A DNA stretch of 64,000 nt from JAIBJN01 sp963775505 (GTDB taxonomy: Bacteria > Actinomycetota > Thermoleophilia > Gaiellales > Gaiellaceae). Position numbers and translations under genes: made by a program. Numbering within the stretch: the stretch's first letter is position 1; each line of letters starts with the position of its first letter. Positions 53,373 through 62,017 of this stretch are shown here, piece by piece. A model generated the notes under the pieces. That model searched no databases. It was not told where the DNA came from and was given only the letters and a program-made list of their open reading frames with translations. The stretch covers positions 186,001 through 250,000 of the forward strand of contig CAVZIL010000007.1 in the NCBI GenBank assembly GCA_963775505.1, read 5' to 3'.

Positions 53373-53536
53373 ACCGTTTTGCCAAGCACATTCTCGTGCT
53401 CTGACCACGCCCAATCCGTGCCAACCGGACGCTCACGGAGCCATGCGGGTTGGACTACCCTCTGACGGCCGCGATGCTAGGTGTCAAGCCACTCCACGCC
53501 GCGTCGGTCCCCCTCGCCGCCCGACCACCTGAGAAC

Positions 53537-53566
53537 CCCTCGGAGGTTCGAGTCCTCTCGCCCGCA
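53537..53566 (+). repeat. Copy 3 of the tRNA-Leu 3' end (one mismatch)
   Basis: This is a third same-orientation copy with one T-to-C change. It shares a 41-nt block with copy 2 (one mismatch; 53004-53044 versus 53528-53568), including sequence not in the tRNA. It ends 19 nt before the RTX gene stop and may be the outer boundary of the insertion zone. Confidence 0.75.
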
Positions 53567-53584
53567 TCGAACCCGGCCCAGCCT

Positions 53585-54478
53585 TCATGGCCCTTCGCAG
53601 TTGAGGACGGTCTCGCCCCCGAGGCACTCGTCCGTGCCGATCCCTCCGTCGAGGAAGTCGAGGCCGTCGAAGCCGGCGAGGACGTCGTCGCCGCCTTCGC
53701 CCTCGAGGTGATCGTCGCCCTCGAGGCCGTGCAGATCGTTGTCGGCGGCGTCGCCGATCAGCGTGTCGTCGCCGATCGTCCCGATCACGATCTCGACCTC
53801 CTCGATGATGTCCGGTCCGATGCCGCTTCCGGGTCCCTGAACGGCCCCCAGGTCGATCACCACGGGGCCGTCGAGGCTGAACCCGATCCGGTCGCGCCCG
53901 TGGCCTCCGCCGAAGACGTCCTCGCCGCCCGCGATCAGGAGGAGGTTGTCGTCTCCCATCCCGGTGGAATAGATGTCGTCGCCGGCCCCGTCTCCGATGG
54001 AGTCGTTCCCGGGCCCCGTGAGAACGCGGTCGTCGCCCGGGCCGTTCGCGTTCGCCTCATCGTTTCCGGGACCGCCGTGGACGACGTCCGAGCCCTTCCC
54101 GTCCCAGAGACGGTCGTCGCCCGGGCTACCTCGAACGTCGTCGCTGCCGCCGCCTCCGACCAGCGAGTCCCGCCCATCGTTGCCGACGATCAGGTCGTCC
54201 CCGGTTCCTCCCAGGACCAGGTCGCGTGCGAGGCCCCCGCGGACGCGGTCATCGCCCTTGCCGGTGCAGATCAGGTCGTTGCCGCCTCGTCCTCGGACGA
54301 CATCGTCGCCGGCGCCGGTTGCGATCACGTCCGCTCCAGGCGTCCCCACGATCAAGTCGTCGCCCGGCGTGCCGAGGATGGTCGCCAAGGAGCCCATGCA
54401 CGTCGACGCCGACGCAGTCGCAACCCCGCCCGCGAGCAACGTCAGGCAGGAGACGAAGAACACGACGAGCGACCGCAT
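53585..54478 (-). CDS. Secreted RTX-like calcium-binding repeat protein
   Basis: This is a 297-residue protein with a signal peptide (about 1-24, ASAS) and hemolysin-type nonapeptide repeats (GTPGDDLIVGTPGADVIAT, GGPGNDEANANG, LEGDDHLEGEGGDDVLAG) through most of its length. They should form a calcium-stabilised beta roll outside the cell. A late Cys pair (DECLGG, LNCEG) may form a disulfide. No enzymatic domain is attached. It may be a matrix or surface protein. The start is ATG 54478. Confidence 0.9.
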   Translation of the reverse strand: MRSLVVFFVSCLTLLAGGVATASASTCMGSLATILGTPGDDLIVGTPGADVIATGAGDDVVRGRGGNDLICTGKGDDRVRGGLARDLVLGGTGDDLIVGNDGRDSLVGGGGSDDVRGSPGDDRLWDGKGSDVVHGGPGNDEANANGPGDDRVLTGPGNDSIGDGAGDDIYSTGMGDDNLLLIAGGEDVFGGGHGRDRIGFSLDGPVVIDLGAVQGPGSGIGPDIIEEVEIVIGTIGDDTLIGDAADNDLHGLEGDDHLEGEGGDDVLAGFDGLDFLDGGIGTDECLGGETVLNCEGP

Positions 54479-54512
54479 GCGAGTGACCCCCAGGTCTCGA
54501 CGGAGTTGAACG

Positions 54513-56370
54513 CTACACGGGCGGCACGATTCTGAGCGCCGGTCTCGGCGTCGGCGTCTGGCCCGGCCGGTCGAAGCCGAGGCTCGGCGGCGGTTCCTCC
54601 GCGCCCCACTCGGACGTGAGGTCGAGCAAGGCCTGGGTGGCCGCGCGCGCTTCCCGGCACCACTCGGGGTTCTGTGCCGTCTGCCATGGATACGCCCCGT
54701 CGCCGACCGTCGCCGAGAGCCGGTCGCGAAACCAGCGCGGGTCGTCGCCGCTCGCGCCGGTCGTAGCCGAAGCGCTCCCGCGCCCGCTTCAGCTCGACCT
54801 CCAGCATCTGCATGAGCGTGAGGTAGCGCGTGAAGCGGTGGAGCGGGAAGCTGAACCTCGAGAACGACTCCCCGGCATAGGCGCCGCGTTTCATCAGACC
54901 CTTCACCGCGTCGGCCTTCATGCTCAGGTTCAGCCCGCCTTCGGTCTCGTCGAGGCGGATGTGGCAGACCCGCTCGCGGAAGCCCGGCATCTCCATCTGC
55001 ATCGTGTCGCGCCAGTTGAGACCCGTGTCGAGCACCTGGGCGAGGAAGGTCCCGAACCCGTCGATGCCGGCCCAGCGAAGCGGCTCGGGTGCGGCGGGGC
55101 CCGCCGGGAGGTAGACGGCCCGGAGCGTCGGGTCGTCGGCTTTCTCGATCGCCTCGGCGAGCGCGGGGTCGGGCGCGCCCATGAGGTCGAGCCCGAAGGT
55201 CGGGTGGCCGGGGAGGAGGGCGTCGAAGAAGTGAACCGGGAAGTTGCTCGTAACGGCGCCGTCGCTGAACCAGTGCTCGACCCACTCGGGCTCGGCGTCC
55301 TCGCGGCGCTCGTAGAAGGGAACCGAGGCCAGCAGCCCCGGCACGGCGAGGCTCATGCGCGTCGCGAGAAGCACGGGCATCGACTCCCCGGGAGCCTTGT
55401 ACACCTGCCTCTCGCCGAGACGGATCGCCGGGCCTGCCTGCTCTCTCATCCACTCGGCAACAGAGGCCGGCACGACTTCGCCCAGCTCGGCGACGTCGAA
55501 GTAGAACGGGTTCTCGTCGGGGAGGGGGAGCCGCACGGGCCGGCCGGCGCTCACGTCGGTCGTCATCAGCTGAAGCAGGACGGAGCGCGAGTCGTCCTCG
55601 GCGTCCTTCAGGTCCGCGAACGTGAGGGGCGCGTCCTCGGTGGTCCTGCCGGCGCAGCGCTGGATGTGCTCGTGGAGCCAGTCGGAAAGCGCCTCCCGTT
55701 CGAACCCGTCCTGAGTCGTGCCCGGGCAGAGCCCGAAGCCCGCGTCGCGGTCGCCGAGCGTCCTCGCGAGCGCGAGGCCAGGACGCGCGACGGTCAGGAT
55801 GACGGCGCAGGCGCCGAGGAAGGCGATGCCGACCGCGGCGGAGGCGGCGAGGGCCGGCCAGGCGAGCGCGGACCACCACCCGAGCCACAGGTAGAGCGCG
55901 TAGCCGGCGACCGAGACGGCGGCCGTCCAGCCGAGGGCGAGAAGGACGATCGGGAGCCAGAGCGCCCGGAGCGAGTACGTGACGACGCGGCGTCTGGCGC
56001 CGGCGCCCTTCGCCTTCGCCTCGAGGAGCTGCATCGCCAGGTCGAAGACCCGCCGGTTCTCGGGGCCGGGCTGAAAGAGGTCGCGGACGCGGCCCGGCTC
56101 GCAGATCGCGTCGGCGACCCTGCGAAGCTGCTGGAAGCCGCCGTCGCCGCCTTCGCGCCTCCCGAGCTCGGCCGCGGCGGTGACGGTGGCCGCGATCGCG
56201 CCCGCGGACGTCCCGCCGACGTTGCGGAACCGGTAGCGCTTCGCGAGCGCCAGGATCGCGCCAGGATAGACGACGCCGCTCGCGACCCCGCCCTTCATGA
56301 CCAGGTCGCAGACCTCCGCGGGCTCCTGCGGCCACGGTCCGTTCTCGATCTCCGCTGTGAGCTCGGGCAC
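54513..56370 (-). CDS. Patatin-like phospholipase with membrane segment (frameshifted)
   Basis: This patatin-like acyl hydrolase of about 619 residues shows an oxyanion MKGGVASGVVYPGAIL and the nucleophile elbow NVGGTSAGAIAATVT (S55). Two or three hydrophobic helices (LWLPIVLLALGWTAAVSVAG, then WPALAASAAVGIAFLGA) follow, and the catalytic Asp is in HWFSDGAVTSNFPV. The C-terminus (DDPRWFRDRLSATVGDG, WCREARAATQALLDL) is in the next frame. One extra base near 54750-54760 joins them to TAG 54513. GGGAGGT precedes GTG 56370. It would hydrolyse phospholipids or wax esters at the membrane. Confidence 0.85.
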
Positions 56371-56423
56371 GGCTACCTCCCTCGTCGACGGCCGACCGAT
56401 CGTCCCGCCGCCGGGCGCGCGCG

Positions 56424-56699
56424 TCAAGAACGTGTGCACGCGGCGTCGAGTCGCCGGTCGATCTCGTCCGCGTCCAGCTCCTCGATCTCGACGACCTTCC
56501 GGCGCTTGGACTTGCCGGCGACGACCGCGACCCGGTCGCGCCGAACGCCGAGCGCCTCGGCGAGCAGCTGCTCGAGCGCGCGGTTCGCCCGGCCGCGCTC
56601 CGGCGGGGCCGCGATTCGGGCGCGCCAGCCCTGGCCGTGGCGGCCGACGAGCTCGCTCCGGGCGGCGCCGGGCGAGACCGTCAGCTCGACTCTGGCCAT
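56424..56699 (-). CDS. DUF167 (YggU-like) family protein
   Basis: This is a 91-residue protein with the DUF167 pattern: RVELTVSPGAARSELVGRH, RARIAAPPERGRANRALEQL, LAEALGV and VAVVAGKSKRRKVVEIE. Function is unknown; the family is widely conserved. ATG 56699 is 40 nt from the divergent trigger factor start. Its stop lies near the patatin start region. Confidence 0.88.
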   Translation of the reverse strand: MARVELTVSPGAARSELVGRHGQGWRARIAAPPERGRANRALEQLLAEALGVRRDRVAVVAGKSKRRKVVEIEELDADEIDRRLDAACTRS

Positions 56700-56738
56700 G
56701 CCCGGGAGACCGACATCGTTCTGACACAATGGCCCGCA

Positions 56739-58097
56739 GTGAGGACGAAGGTCGAAGAGCTGCCCGAAAGCCGCGTGCGCCTGGAGGTGGAGGTGCCGGA
56801 GGAGGACGTCCGGCATGCGCTCGAGCATGCGGCGTCCGACCTCGCCGAGTCCCTGCGCATCCCGGGCTTCCGCAAGGGAAAGGCGCCTGTCAGAGTCGTT
56901 GCGGCGCGGATCGGCCGCGAAGCCCTCTGGGAGGAGGCCGTCCGCAGCCACCTCGACGGCTGGTTCTGGAACGCGGCGGCCACGTCGGGCGTCCGGCCCG
57001 TGGCGAGCCCCGAGGTCGACGTCGGCGACGGGCCGCCCCAGGAGGGCGAGACCTTCCGCTTCACGGCCACGGTCGCCGTGGTGCCGAAGCCCGAGCTCGC
57101 CGACTGGACGGAGCTCGAGGTCGGAGTCCCCGAGGCCGAGGTCCCCGCGGAGGCCGTGGATGCCGAGCTCGACGTCCTGCGCCGGAGCGTCGCCGACCTC
57201 GTCGCGGTCGACCACCGCCCGGCCCAGCCGGAGGACCTGGTCGTGGTCGACCTGGAGGGAGACGAGATCGGCGCGACGCAGCGCGACTACGTGGTCGAGG
57301 TCGGGAGCGGCAGGCTCGTCGACGAGATCGAGGCCGCGCTCGTGGGCATGTCCGCGGGCGAGAGCAAGGAGATCGAGTTCGAGCTCGCCGACGAGCGGCA
57401 GGCGACGGTGACGGTCACCGTCAAGGAGATCCGGGAGCCCGTGCTGCAGCCGCTCGACGACGATCTCGCCGGGGCGTCGAGCGAGTTCGAGACGCTCGCG
57501 GAGCTGCGCTCCGACATCGAGGCGCAGCTGCGCGAGCAGCTCGAGGTCGAGCTGGGCCTCAAGCTCCGGCAGGACGCCGTCGACGCCCTCGTGGCGGCCT
57601 CCAGCTTCGACTCGATCGAGCCGATGGTCGAGCGCCGCACCGCCGAGCTGGCGACCGGCTTCGTCCGCTCGCTCGAGCGGCGGGGCATCGGCCTCGAGAC
57701 CTACCTCGCCATGACCGGACAGACCCAGGAGCAGATCGTCGGCCGACTGCGCGAGGAGGCCGAGCAGGCGCTGAAGCGCGAGCTCGCCCTCGACTCCGTC
57801 GCCGAGAAGCTCGAGCTCGAGGTCTCCGACGAGGAGGTCGAAGCTTTCGTCCGTGGTGAGGCCGAGGAGGCCGGCGAGGACACCGACGCGCTCCTCGTCG
57901 CCGCGCGCGAGGGCCCCGGCTTCGAGCAGCTCCGGGGCGACATGCGGATGCGGAAGGCGCTCGACGAGGTCGTGGCCGGGGTCAAGCGGATCCCGGTCGA
58001 GCTCGCTCGCGCCCGCGAGAAGCTGTGGACGCCCGAGAAGGAGAAAGCACCTACCGAGATGAAGATATGGACGCCAGGAAGCGAGGGAGGCACATGA
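56739..58097 (+). CDS. tig: Trigger factor
   Basis: This is a 452-residue ribosome-associated chaperone with peptidyl-prolyl isomerase domain. The N-terminal ribosome-binding signature is GFRKGKAPVRVVAARIGREA (about 45-64). The FKBP-type middle domain contains PEDLVVVDLEGDEIG, and the long helical C-terminus follows. It starts at GTG 56739 without a visible ribosome site, perhaps leaderless, with a CACAAT element at 56725-56730. Its stop overlaps the clpP ATG (ATGA), the classical tig-clpP-clpX order. Confidence 0.93.
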   Translation: MRTKVEELPESRVRLEVEVPEEDVRHALEHAASDLAESLRIPGFRKGKAPVRVVAARIGREALWEEAVRSHLDGWFWNAAATSGVRPVASPEVDVGDGPPQEGETFRFTATVAVVPKPELADWTELEVGVPEAEVPAEAVDAELDVLRRSVADLVAVDHRPAQPEDLVVVDLEGDEIGATQRDYVVEVGSGRLVDEIEAALVGMSAGESKEIEFELADERQATVTVTVKEIREPVLQPLDDDLAGASSEFETLAELRSDIEAQLREQLEVELGLKLRQDAVDALVAASSFDSIEPMVERRTAELATGFVRSLERRGIGLETYLAMTGQTQEQIVGRLREEAEQALKRELALDSVAEKLELEVSDEEVEAFVRGEAEEAGEDTDALLVAAREGPGFEQLRGDMRMRKALDEVVAGVKRIPVELARAREKLWTPEKEKAPTEMKIWTPGSEGGT

Positions 58098-58711
58098 GTC
58101 CGTTGATCCCGATGGTCGTCGAGCAGACGTCGAGAGGCGAGCGCGCCTTCGACATCTACTCGCGGCTACTGAACGAGAGAATCATCTTTCTCGGCACTCC
58201 GGTGGACGATCAGATCGCCAACCTGATCGTGGCGCAGCTGATCCACCTGGAGTCCGAGGACCCCGACAAGGACATCTCCATCTACATCAACTCGCCGGGC
58301 GGGCAGGTCTACGCCGGGCTCGCGATCTACGACACGATGCAGTACATCAAGCCCGACGTGCAGACGATCTGCGTCGGCATGGCCATGTCCATGGGGGCCG
58401 TGATCCTCGCCGGCGGCGCGGCCGGGAAGAGGATGGCGACGCCGAACTCGAAGATCCTCATCCACCAGGGCTCGGCCGGCTTCCACGGACAGCCGACCGA
58501 CATCGAGATCCAGGCCCGCGAGGTGATCAGCCTCAAGCGCCGCCTGGAGGAGATCCTCGCCTCGCACACCGGCCAGGACCTTGAGAAGATCTCCAAGGAC
58601 GCCGACCGCGACTACTACATGACGGCCGACGAGGCACAGGAGTACGGGATCATCGACACTGTCATCGCGCGCAGGGGTGCCCCCGCGGTCGCGGCGGCGG
58701 CCTCCTCCTAG
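58094..58711 (+). CDS. clpP: ATP-dependent Clp protease proteolytic subunit
   Basis: This is a 205-residue serine protease forming the ClpP tetradecamer. The catalytic triad is S99 (VGMAMSMGAV), H124 (LIHQGSAG) and D173 (KDADRDYYM). YINSPGGQVYAG and the hydrophobic N-terminal SPLIPMVVEQTSRGERAFD are typical. GGGAGG precedes ATG 58094, which overlaps the tig stop. Works with ClpX downstream. Confidence 0.97.
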   Translation: MSPLIPMVVEQTSRGERAFDIYSRLLNERIIFLGTPVDDQIANLIVAQLIHLESEDPDKDISIYINSPGGQVYAGLAIYDTMQYIKPDVQTICVGMAMSMGAVILAGGAAGKRMATPNSKILIHQGSAGFHGQPTDIEIQAREVISLKRRLEEILASHTGQDLEKISKDADRDYYMTADEAQEYGIIDTVIARRGAPAVAAAASS

Positions 58712-58747
58712 TCAGGCGAGCGATTTCGAGGTACAAGGTAGAGAGAC

Positions 58748-60022
58748 ATGGCCCGAGCAACCGACGGTAACGAGCAGCTTCTCTGCAGCTTCTGCGGGAA
58801 GAGCCAGCGCCAGGTGAAGAAGCTCATCGCCGGGCCGGGCGTCTACATCTGCGACGAGTGCATCGACCTCTGCAACGAGATCATCGACGAGGAGCTCACC
58901 TCGCCGGCGCAGCTCGACCTCGACAACCTCCCGCGCCCGAAGGAGATCTACTCGATCCTGAACGACTACGTCGTCGGGCAGGAGGAGGCCAAGCGGACGC
59001 TCGCGGTCGCCGTCTACAACCACTACAAGCGGGTGCAGATGGCGGCCGACGACGACGACGTCGAGCTCTCGAAATCGAACATCCTCCTGCTCGGCCCGAC
59101 CGGCTGCGGGAAGACGCTCCTCGCGCAGACGCTCGCGCGGATCCTCAACGTCCCCTTCGCGATCGCCGACGCGACGGCGCTGACCGAGGCGGGCTACGTC
59201 GGCGAGGACGTCGAGAACATCCTCCTGAAGCTGATCCAGGCCGCGGACTTCGACGTCAAGAAGGCCGAGACCGGGATCATCTACATCGACGAGGTCGACA
59301 AGATCGCGCGCAAGGCGGACAACCCGTCGATCACGCGCGACGTCTCCGGCGAGGGCGTGCAGCAGGCGCTCCTGAAGATCCTCGAGGGCACGGTGGCGAG
59401 CGTCCCGCCGCAGGGCGGCCGGAAGCACCCGCACCAGGAGTTCCTCTCGATCGACACGACGAACATCCTCTTCATCTGCGGCGGCGCGTTCGCCGGGCTG
59501 GAGAAGCTGATCTCGAAGCGGATCGGCAAGAACCAGGTCGGCTTCGGCGCCGACGTGAAGTCGCGCAAGTCGATCGAGTCGACGGAGCTCCTGTCGTCCG
59601 TGATGCCGGAGGACCTCCTCTCGTACGGGCTGATCCCGGAGTTCATCGGCCGGCTCCCGGTCGTCTCGGCAGTGCACCAGCTGACGCGCGAGGACCTCGT
59701 CCAGATCCTGCTCGAGCCGAAGAACGCGCTCGTCAAGCAGTATCAGCGCTTCTTCTCCTACGACAGCGTCGAGCTCGTCTTCACCGAGGACTCGCTCTGG
59801 CAGATCTCCGACAAGGCGCTGGAGCGCGAGACCGGCGCCCGCGGCCTCCGCTCCATCATCGAGCTGGCCCTCCTGGACGTCATGTTCGAGCTCCCGTCTC
59901 GCAAGGACGTCTCCAAGTGCGTGATCACGAAGGAGACGATCGAGCGCAACCTCCGCCCGACGCTGGTCACGAGCGGCGGCGCCGCGCTGGCGCTGGACGA
60001 GCTCGAAGAAGAGTCGGCCTAG
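58748..60022 (+). CDS. clpX: ATP-dependent Clp protease ATP-binding subunit ClpX
   Basis: This is a 424-residue AAA+ unfoldase. The N-terminal zinc domain has CSFC (13-16) and CDEC (35-38). Walker A is GPTGCGKT (116-123), Walker B is YIDEVDK (D181, E182), followed by a pore loop and the sensor-2 region RGLRS. It is 36 nt after clpP. The 3' end overlaps the convergent cyclase gene by 4 nt. Confidence 0.97.
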   Translation: MARATDGNEQLLCSFCGKSQRQVKKLIAGPGVYICDECIDLCNEIIDEELTSPAQLDLDNLPRPKEIYSILNDYVVGQEEAKRTLAVAVYNHYKRVQMAADDDDVELSKSNILLLGPTGCGKTLLAQTLARILNVPFAIADATALTEAGYVGEDVENILLKLIQAADFDVKKAETGIIYIDEVDKIARKADNPSITRDVSGEGVQQALLKILEGTVASVPPQGGRKHPHQEFLSIDTTNILFICGGAFAGLEKLISKRIGKNQVGFGADVKSRKSIESTELLSSVMPEDLLSYGLIPEFIGRLPVVSAVHQLTREDLVQILLEPKNALVKQYQRFFSYDSVELVFTEDSLWQISDKALERETGARGLRSIIELALLDVMFELPSRKDVSKCVITKETIERNLRPTLVTSGGAALALDELEEESA

Positions 60023-61989
60023 CTCACCCCGGCCTGCCAGGACACTGAGCAGGCCTCGATGGGCTCCTTGAAGCCCTTCAGGGTCAGTGCGCGCGTGTTG
60101 GTGACCTCCACGTCCTCGAGCCCGCCGACGGTGGCCCTGCTCGCGAGGATCTCCCGGCCCTCGGCCGCGGCGCCGATGCGGGCGGCCGCGTGCACGCCCT
60201 TGCCGTGGTAGTTCTCCCTCGTCTGCAGCGCGCCGTCGCTGTGGACGCCGATGCGGATGTCGAACTCGAAGTCCTGGTCGACGGCGCGCTGGATCGCGAC
60301 GGCGGCGCCGACCGCGTCAGCAGGCTCCTCGAAGGCGGCGAAGAAACCGTCACCCGTGTGGTCGACGACCTGGCCCCTGAAGTCGGCGAAGATCGCCCGC
60401 AGCGCATCGTCGTGTCGCCGGAGGAGGTTGACCCAGTGCCGGTCCGAGGCGACCGCGCTCGCCAGCTCCGTCGAGCCGACGATGTCCGTGAACAGGAACG
60501 TCTTCATCACCTCGGTGGACGTATCCTGGGAGAGGAGCTCGGCGACTCGCTCGGCGTCGCGGACGGCTCCGAGGCGCTCGAAGCGCGCCGCGGCTACCTG
60601 GAGCTCCCAGAGGGCTGCGTCCTCGTCGCCCCCTGCGCGCAGGGCCCTGCCGAGCTGCTCTCTCGCGCGCGCGACGTCGTAGGTCGCCCCGGTCGAGTCC
60701 CAGGTCATGCGCGCCTGGCGAAACTCGTGGAACGCGGCGTCGGCCTCGCCGCGGGCGAGCGCGACCTGGCCGCGCACGAAGGCGGCGGAGGCCCGGAGCG
60801 CCGACGTGTCATAGACGTCCGCGATCGAACCGAGCCGCTCCGCGTAGCCCGCGGCTTCCTTCGCCTCGCCCGCCGCGACGGCGATCTCGACGGCGGCCGG
60901 AAGCAGGCGCGCCTGAGCCGGGAGGTTGAGCGAGTCGTCATCGGCCGCTCTCCGGATCGAGGCGAACGCGCCCTCGGCGTTCCCCTGCGCGAGGCGAAGG
61001 AGCGAGAGCCCCGGCTCGGGCGTCCGTCCGAATTCGTCGGCCTCGCGGAAGGCCTGCTCGGCCTGGGCCAGCTCTCCGAGCCGGAGCCTGACCTCACCCA
61101 GCTCGTAGAAGGCGGCGCCGGCGATGCGCGGGTTCCACGCGCGAAGCTCCTCGCCCGCGCGGTCGGCGAGCTCCTGCGCCTCCGTCAGCCGGCCCTTGAA
61201 CTTCATCACCTCGGCGTGGTTCACGCGGCACATGCCCGGGAAGGCGTTCATCGTGTTGGTGTCGCAGAAGTCGCTGGCTCGCTCGGCCCACTCGCCGGCG
61301 CTTTCGAAGTCGGCGACGTCGCGGCAGGCGCCGATCGTGTTGCAGTAGACGACGAGCGTCGAGAAGGGATCGAGCTCGCCGGCGAGCGCCGCCGCGCTCG
61401 CCTCGTCCAGGAGCAGCTTCCCCTCGGCGACCTCGCCCTGGTCGATGAGCACGTTCCCCTGACGCTGCAGCGCCCGAATCTCGAGGCTGCGGTCGCCGAA
61501 GCGGCGCCCTAGCTCCTCCGCCTGCTTGGCAAGGACGAGCGACTCGGCGAAGTTGTGCTGGCCGAGCTCGACCAGGCTCTGCTGCAACGCCCAGTAGCCG
61601 TGCTCGGGCGCTTCCTCCTCGAGGTCGAGCAGGCGCTTCGCACGGCTCATCCACCCGTTGGCCATCGAGGCCTGGAGGTTGTTCTTCTGGTTGTGGGCGA
61701 TCCACGTGGCCACGAACGCCGCCCGGAGCGTGTTGCCCTGCTGGAGGTAGCCGCGGTACGCCCGCTCGAAGTACGGGTGGACCATCTCCATCTCGCCGTT
61801 CCACATGGCCGCCTCTCCGAGCAGCATGAGGTCCTCGGGCGCGAGCTCCATCGTCTCGTCGGCCGCGCGGAGGAGCTCGTAGCCCTCGACCCAGTCGTGG
61901 CGCTCCAGGGCGGCGCGGGCCGCGTCGAGCGGATCCTGGACGATCTGGCTCACGGGTTCACTCTTCGCCGCATTCTCGAAGTCTGCCAC
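60019..61989 (-). CDS. TPR-rich class III adenylate/guanylate cyclase
   Basis: This is a 656-residue protein. The first 480 residues form tetratricopeptide-like helical repeats (AYRGYLQQGNTLRAAFVATW, AGAAFYELGEVRLRLGELAQ, AEQAFREADEFG). The C-terminal cyclase homology domain has the metal Asps in KTFLFTDIVGSTELA and DHTGDGFFAAF, and IRIGVHSDGALQ. The usual Asn before AARI is His (GKGVHAAARIGAA). The start is GTG 61989; ATG 62019 would read into the valS start. It makes a cyclic nucleotide or is a pseudo-enzyme sensor. Divergent from valS and convergent with clpX. Confidence 0.85.
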   Translation of the reverse strand: MADFENAAKSEPVSQIVQDPLDAARAALERHDWVEGYELLRAADETMELAPEDLMLLGEAAMWNGEMEMVHPYFERAYRGYLQQGNTLRAAFVATWIAHNQKNNLQASMANGWMSRAKRLLDLEEEAPEHGYWALQQSLVELGQHNFAESLVLAKQAEELGRRFGDRSLEIRALQRQGNVLIDQGEVAEGKLLLDEASAAALAGELDPFSTLVVYCNTIGACRDVADFESAGEWAERASDFCDTNTMNAFPGMCRVNHAEVMKFKGRLTEAQELADRAGEELRAWNPRIAGAAFYELGEVRLRLGELAQAEQAFREADEFGRTPEPGLSLLRLAQGNAEGAFASIRRAADDDSLNLPAQARLLPAAVEIAVAAGEAKEAAGYAERLGSIADVYDTSALRASAAFVRGQVALARGEADAAFHEFRQARMTWDSTGATYDVARAREQLGRALRAGGDEDAALWELQVAAARFERLGAVRDAERVAELLSQDTSTEVMKTFLFTDIVGSTELASAVASDRHWVNLLRRHDDALRAIFADFRGQVVDHTGDGFFAAFEEPADAVGAAVAIQRAVDQDFEFDIRIGVHSDGALQTRENYHGKGVHAAARIGAAAEGREILASRATVGGLEDVEVTNTRALTLKGFKEPIEACSVSWQAGVS

Positions 61990-62004
61990 GCGGAGCCGCC
62001 CGCC

Positions 62005-62010
62005 TAGAAT
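62005..62010 (+). promoter_or_regulatory. -10 element TAGAAT of a possibly leaderless valS transcript
   Basis: TAGAAT ends 7 nt before the A of the valS ATG at 62018, and no ribosome site fits between. This spacing is typical for leaderless mRNAs, which are common in actinobacteria. Confidence 0.45.
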
Positions 62011-62017
62011 CAGCCGC

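Noticed and set aside
43801..53566. CRISPR array or toxin-antitoxin pair in the element.
   Set aside because: No regularly spaced repeats and no recognisable toxin or antitoxin motif were found.
54616..56724. Long plus-strand open frame opposite the patatin-like gene.
   Set aside because: Low-complexity Arg/Glu/Gly translation, no domain; the minus strand has the catalytic motifs.
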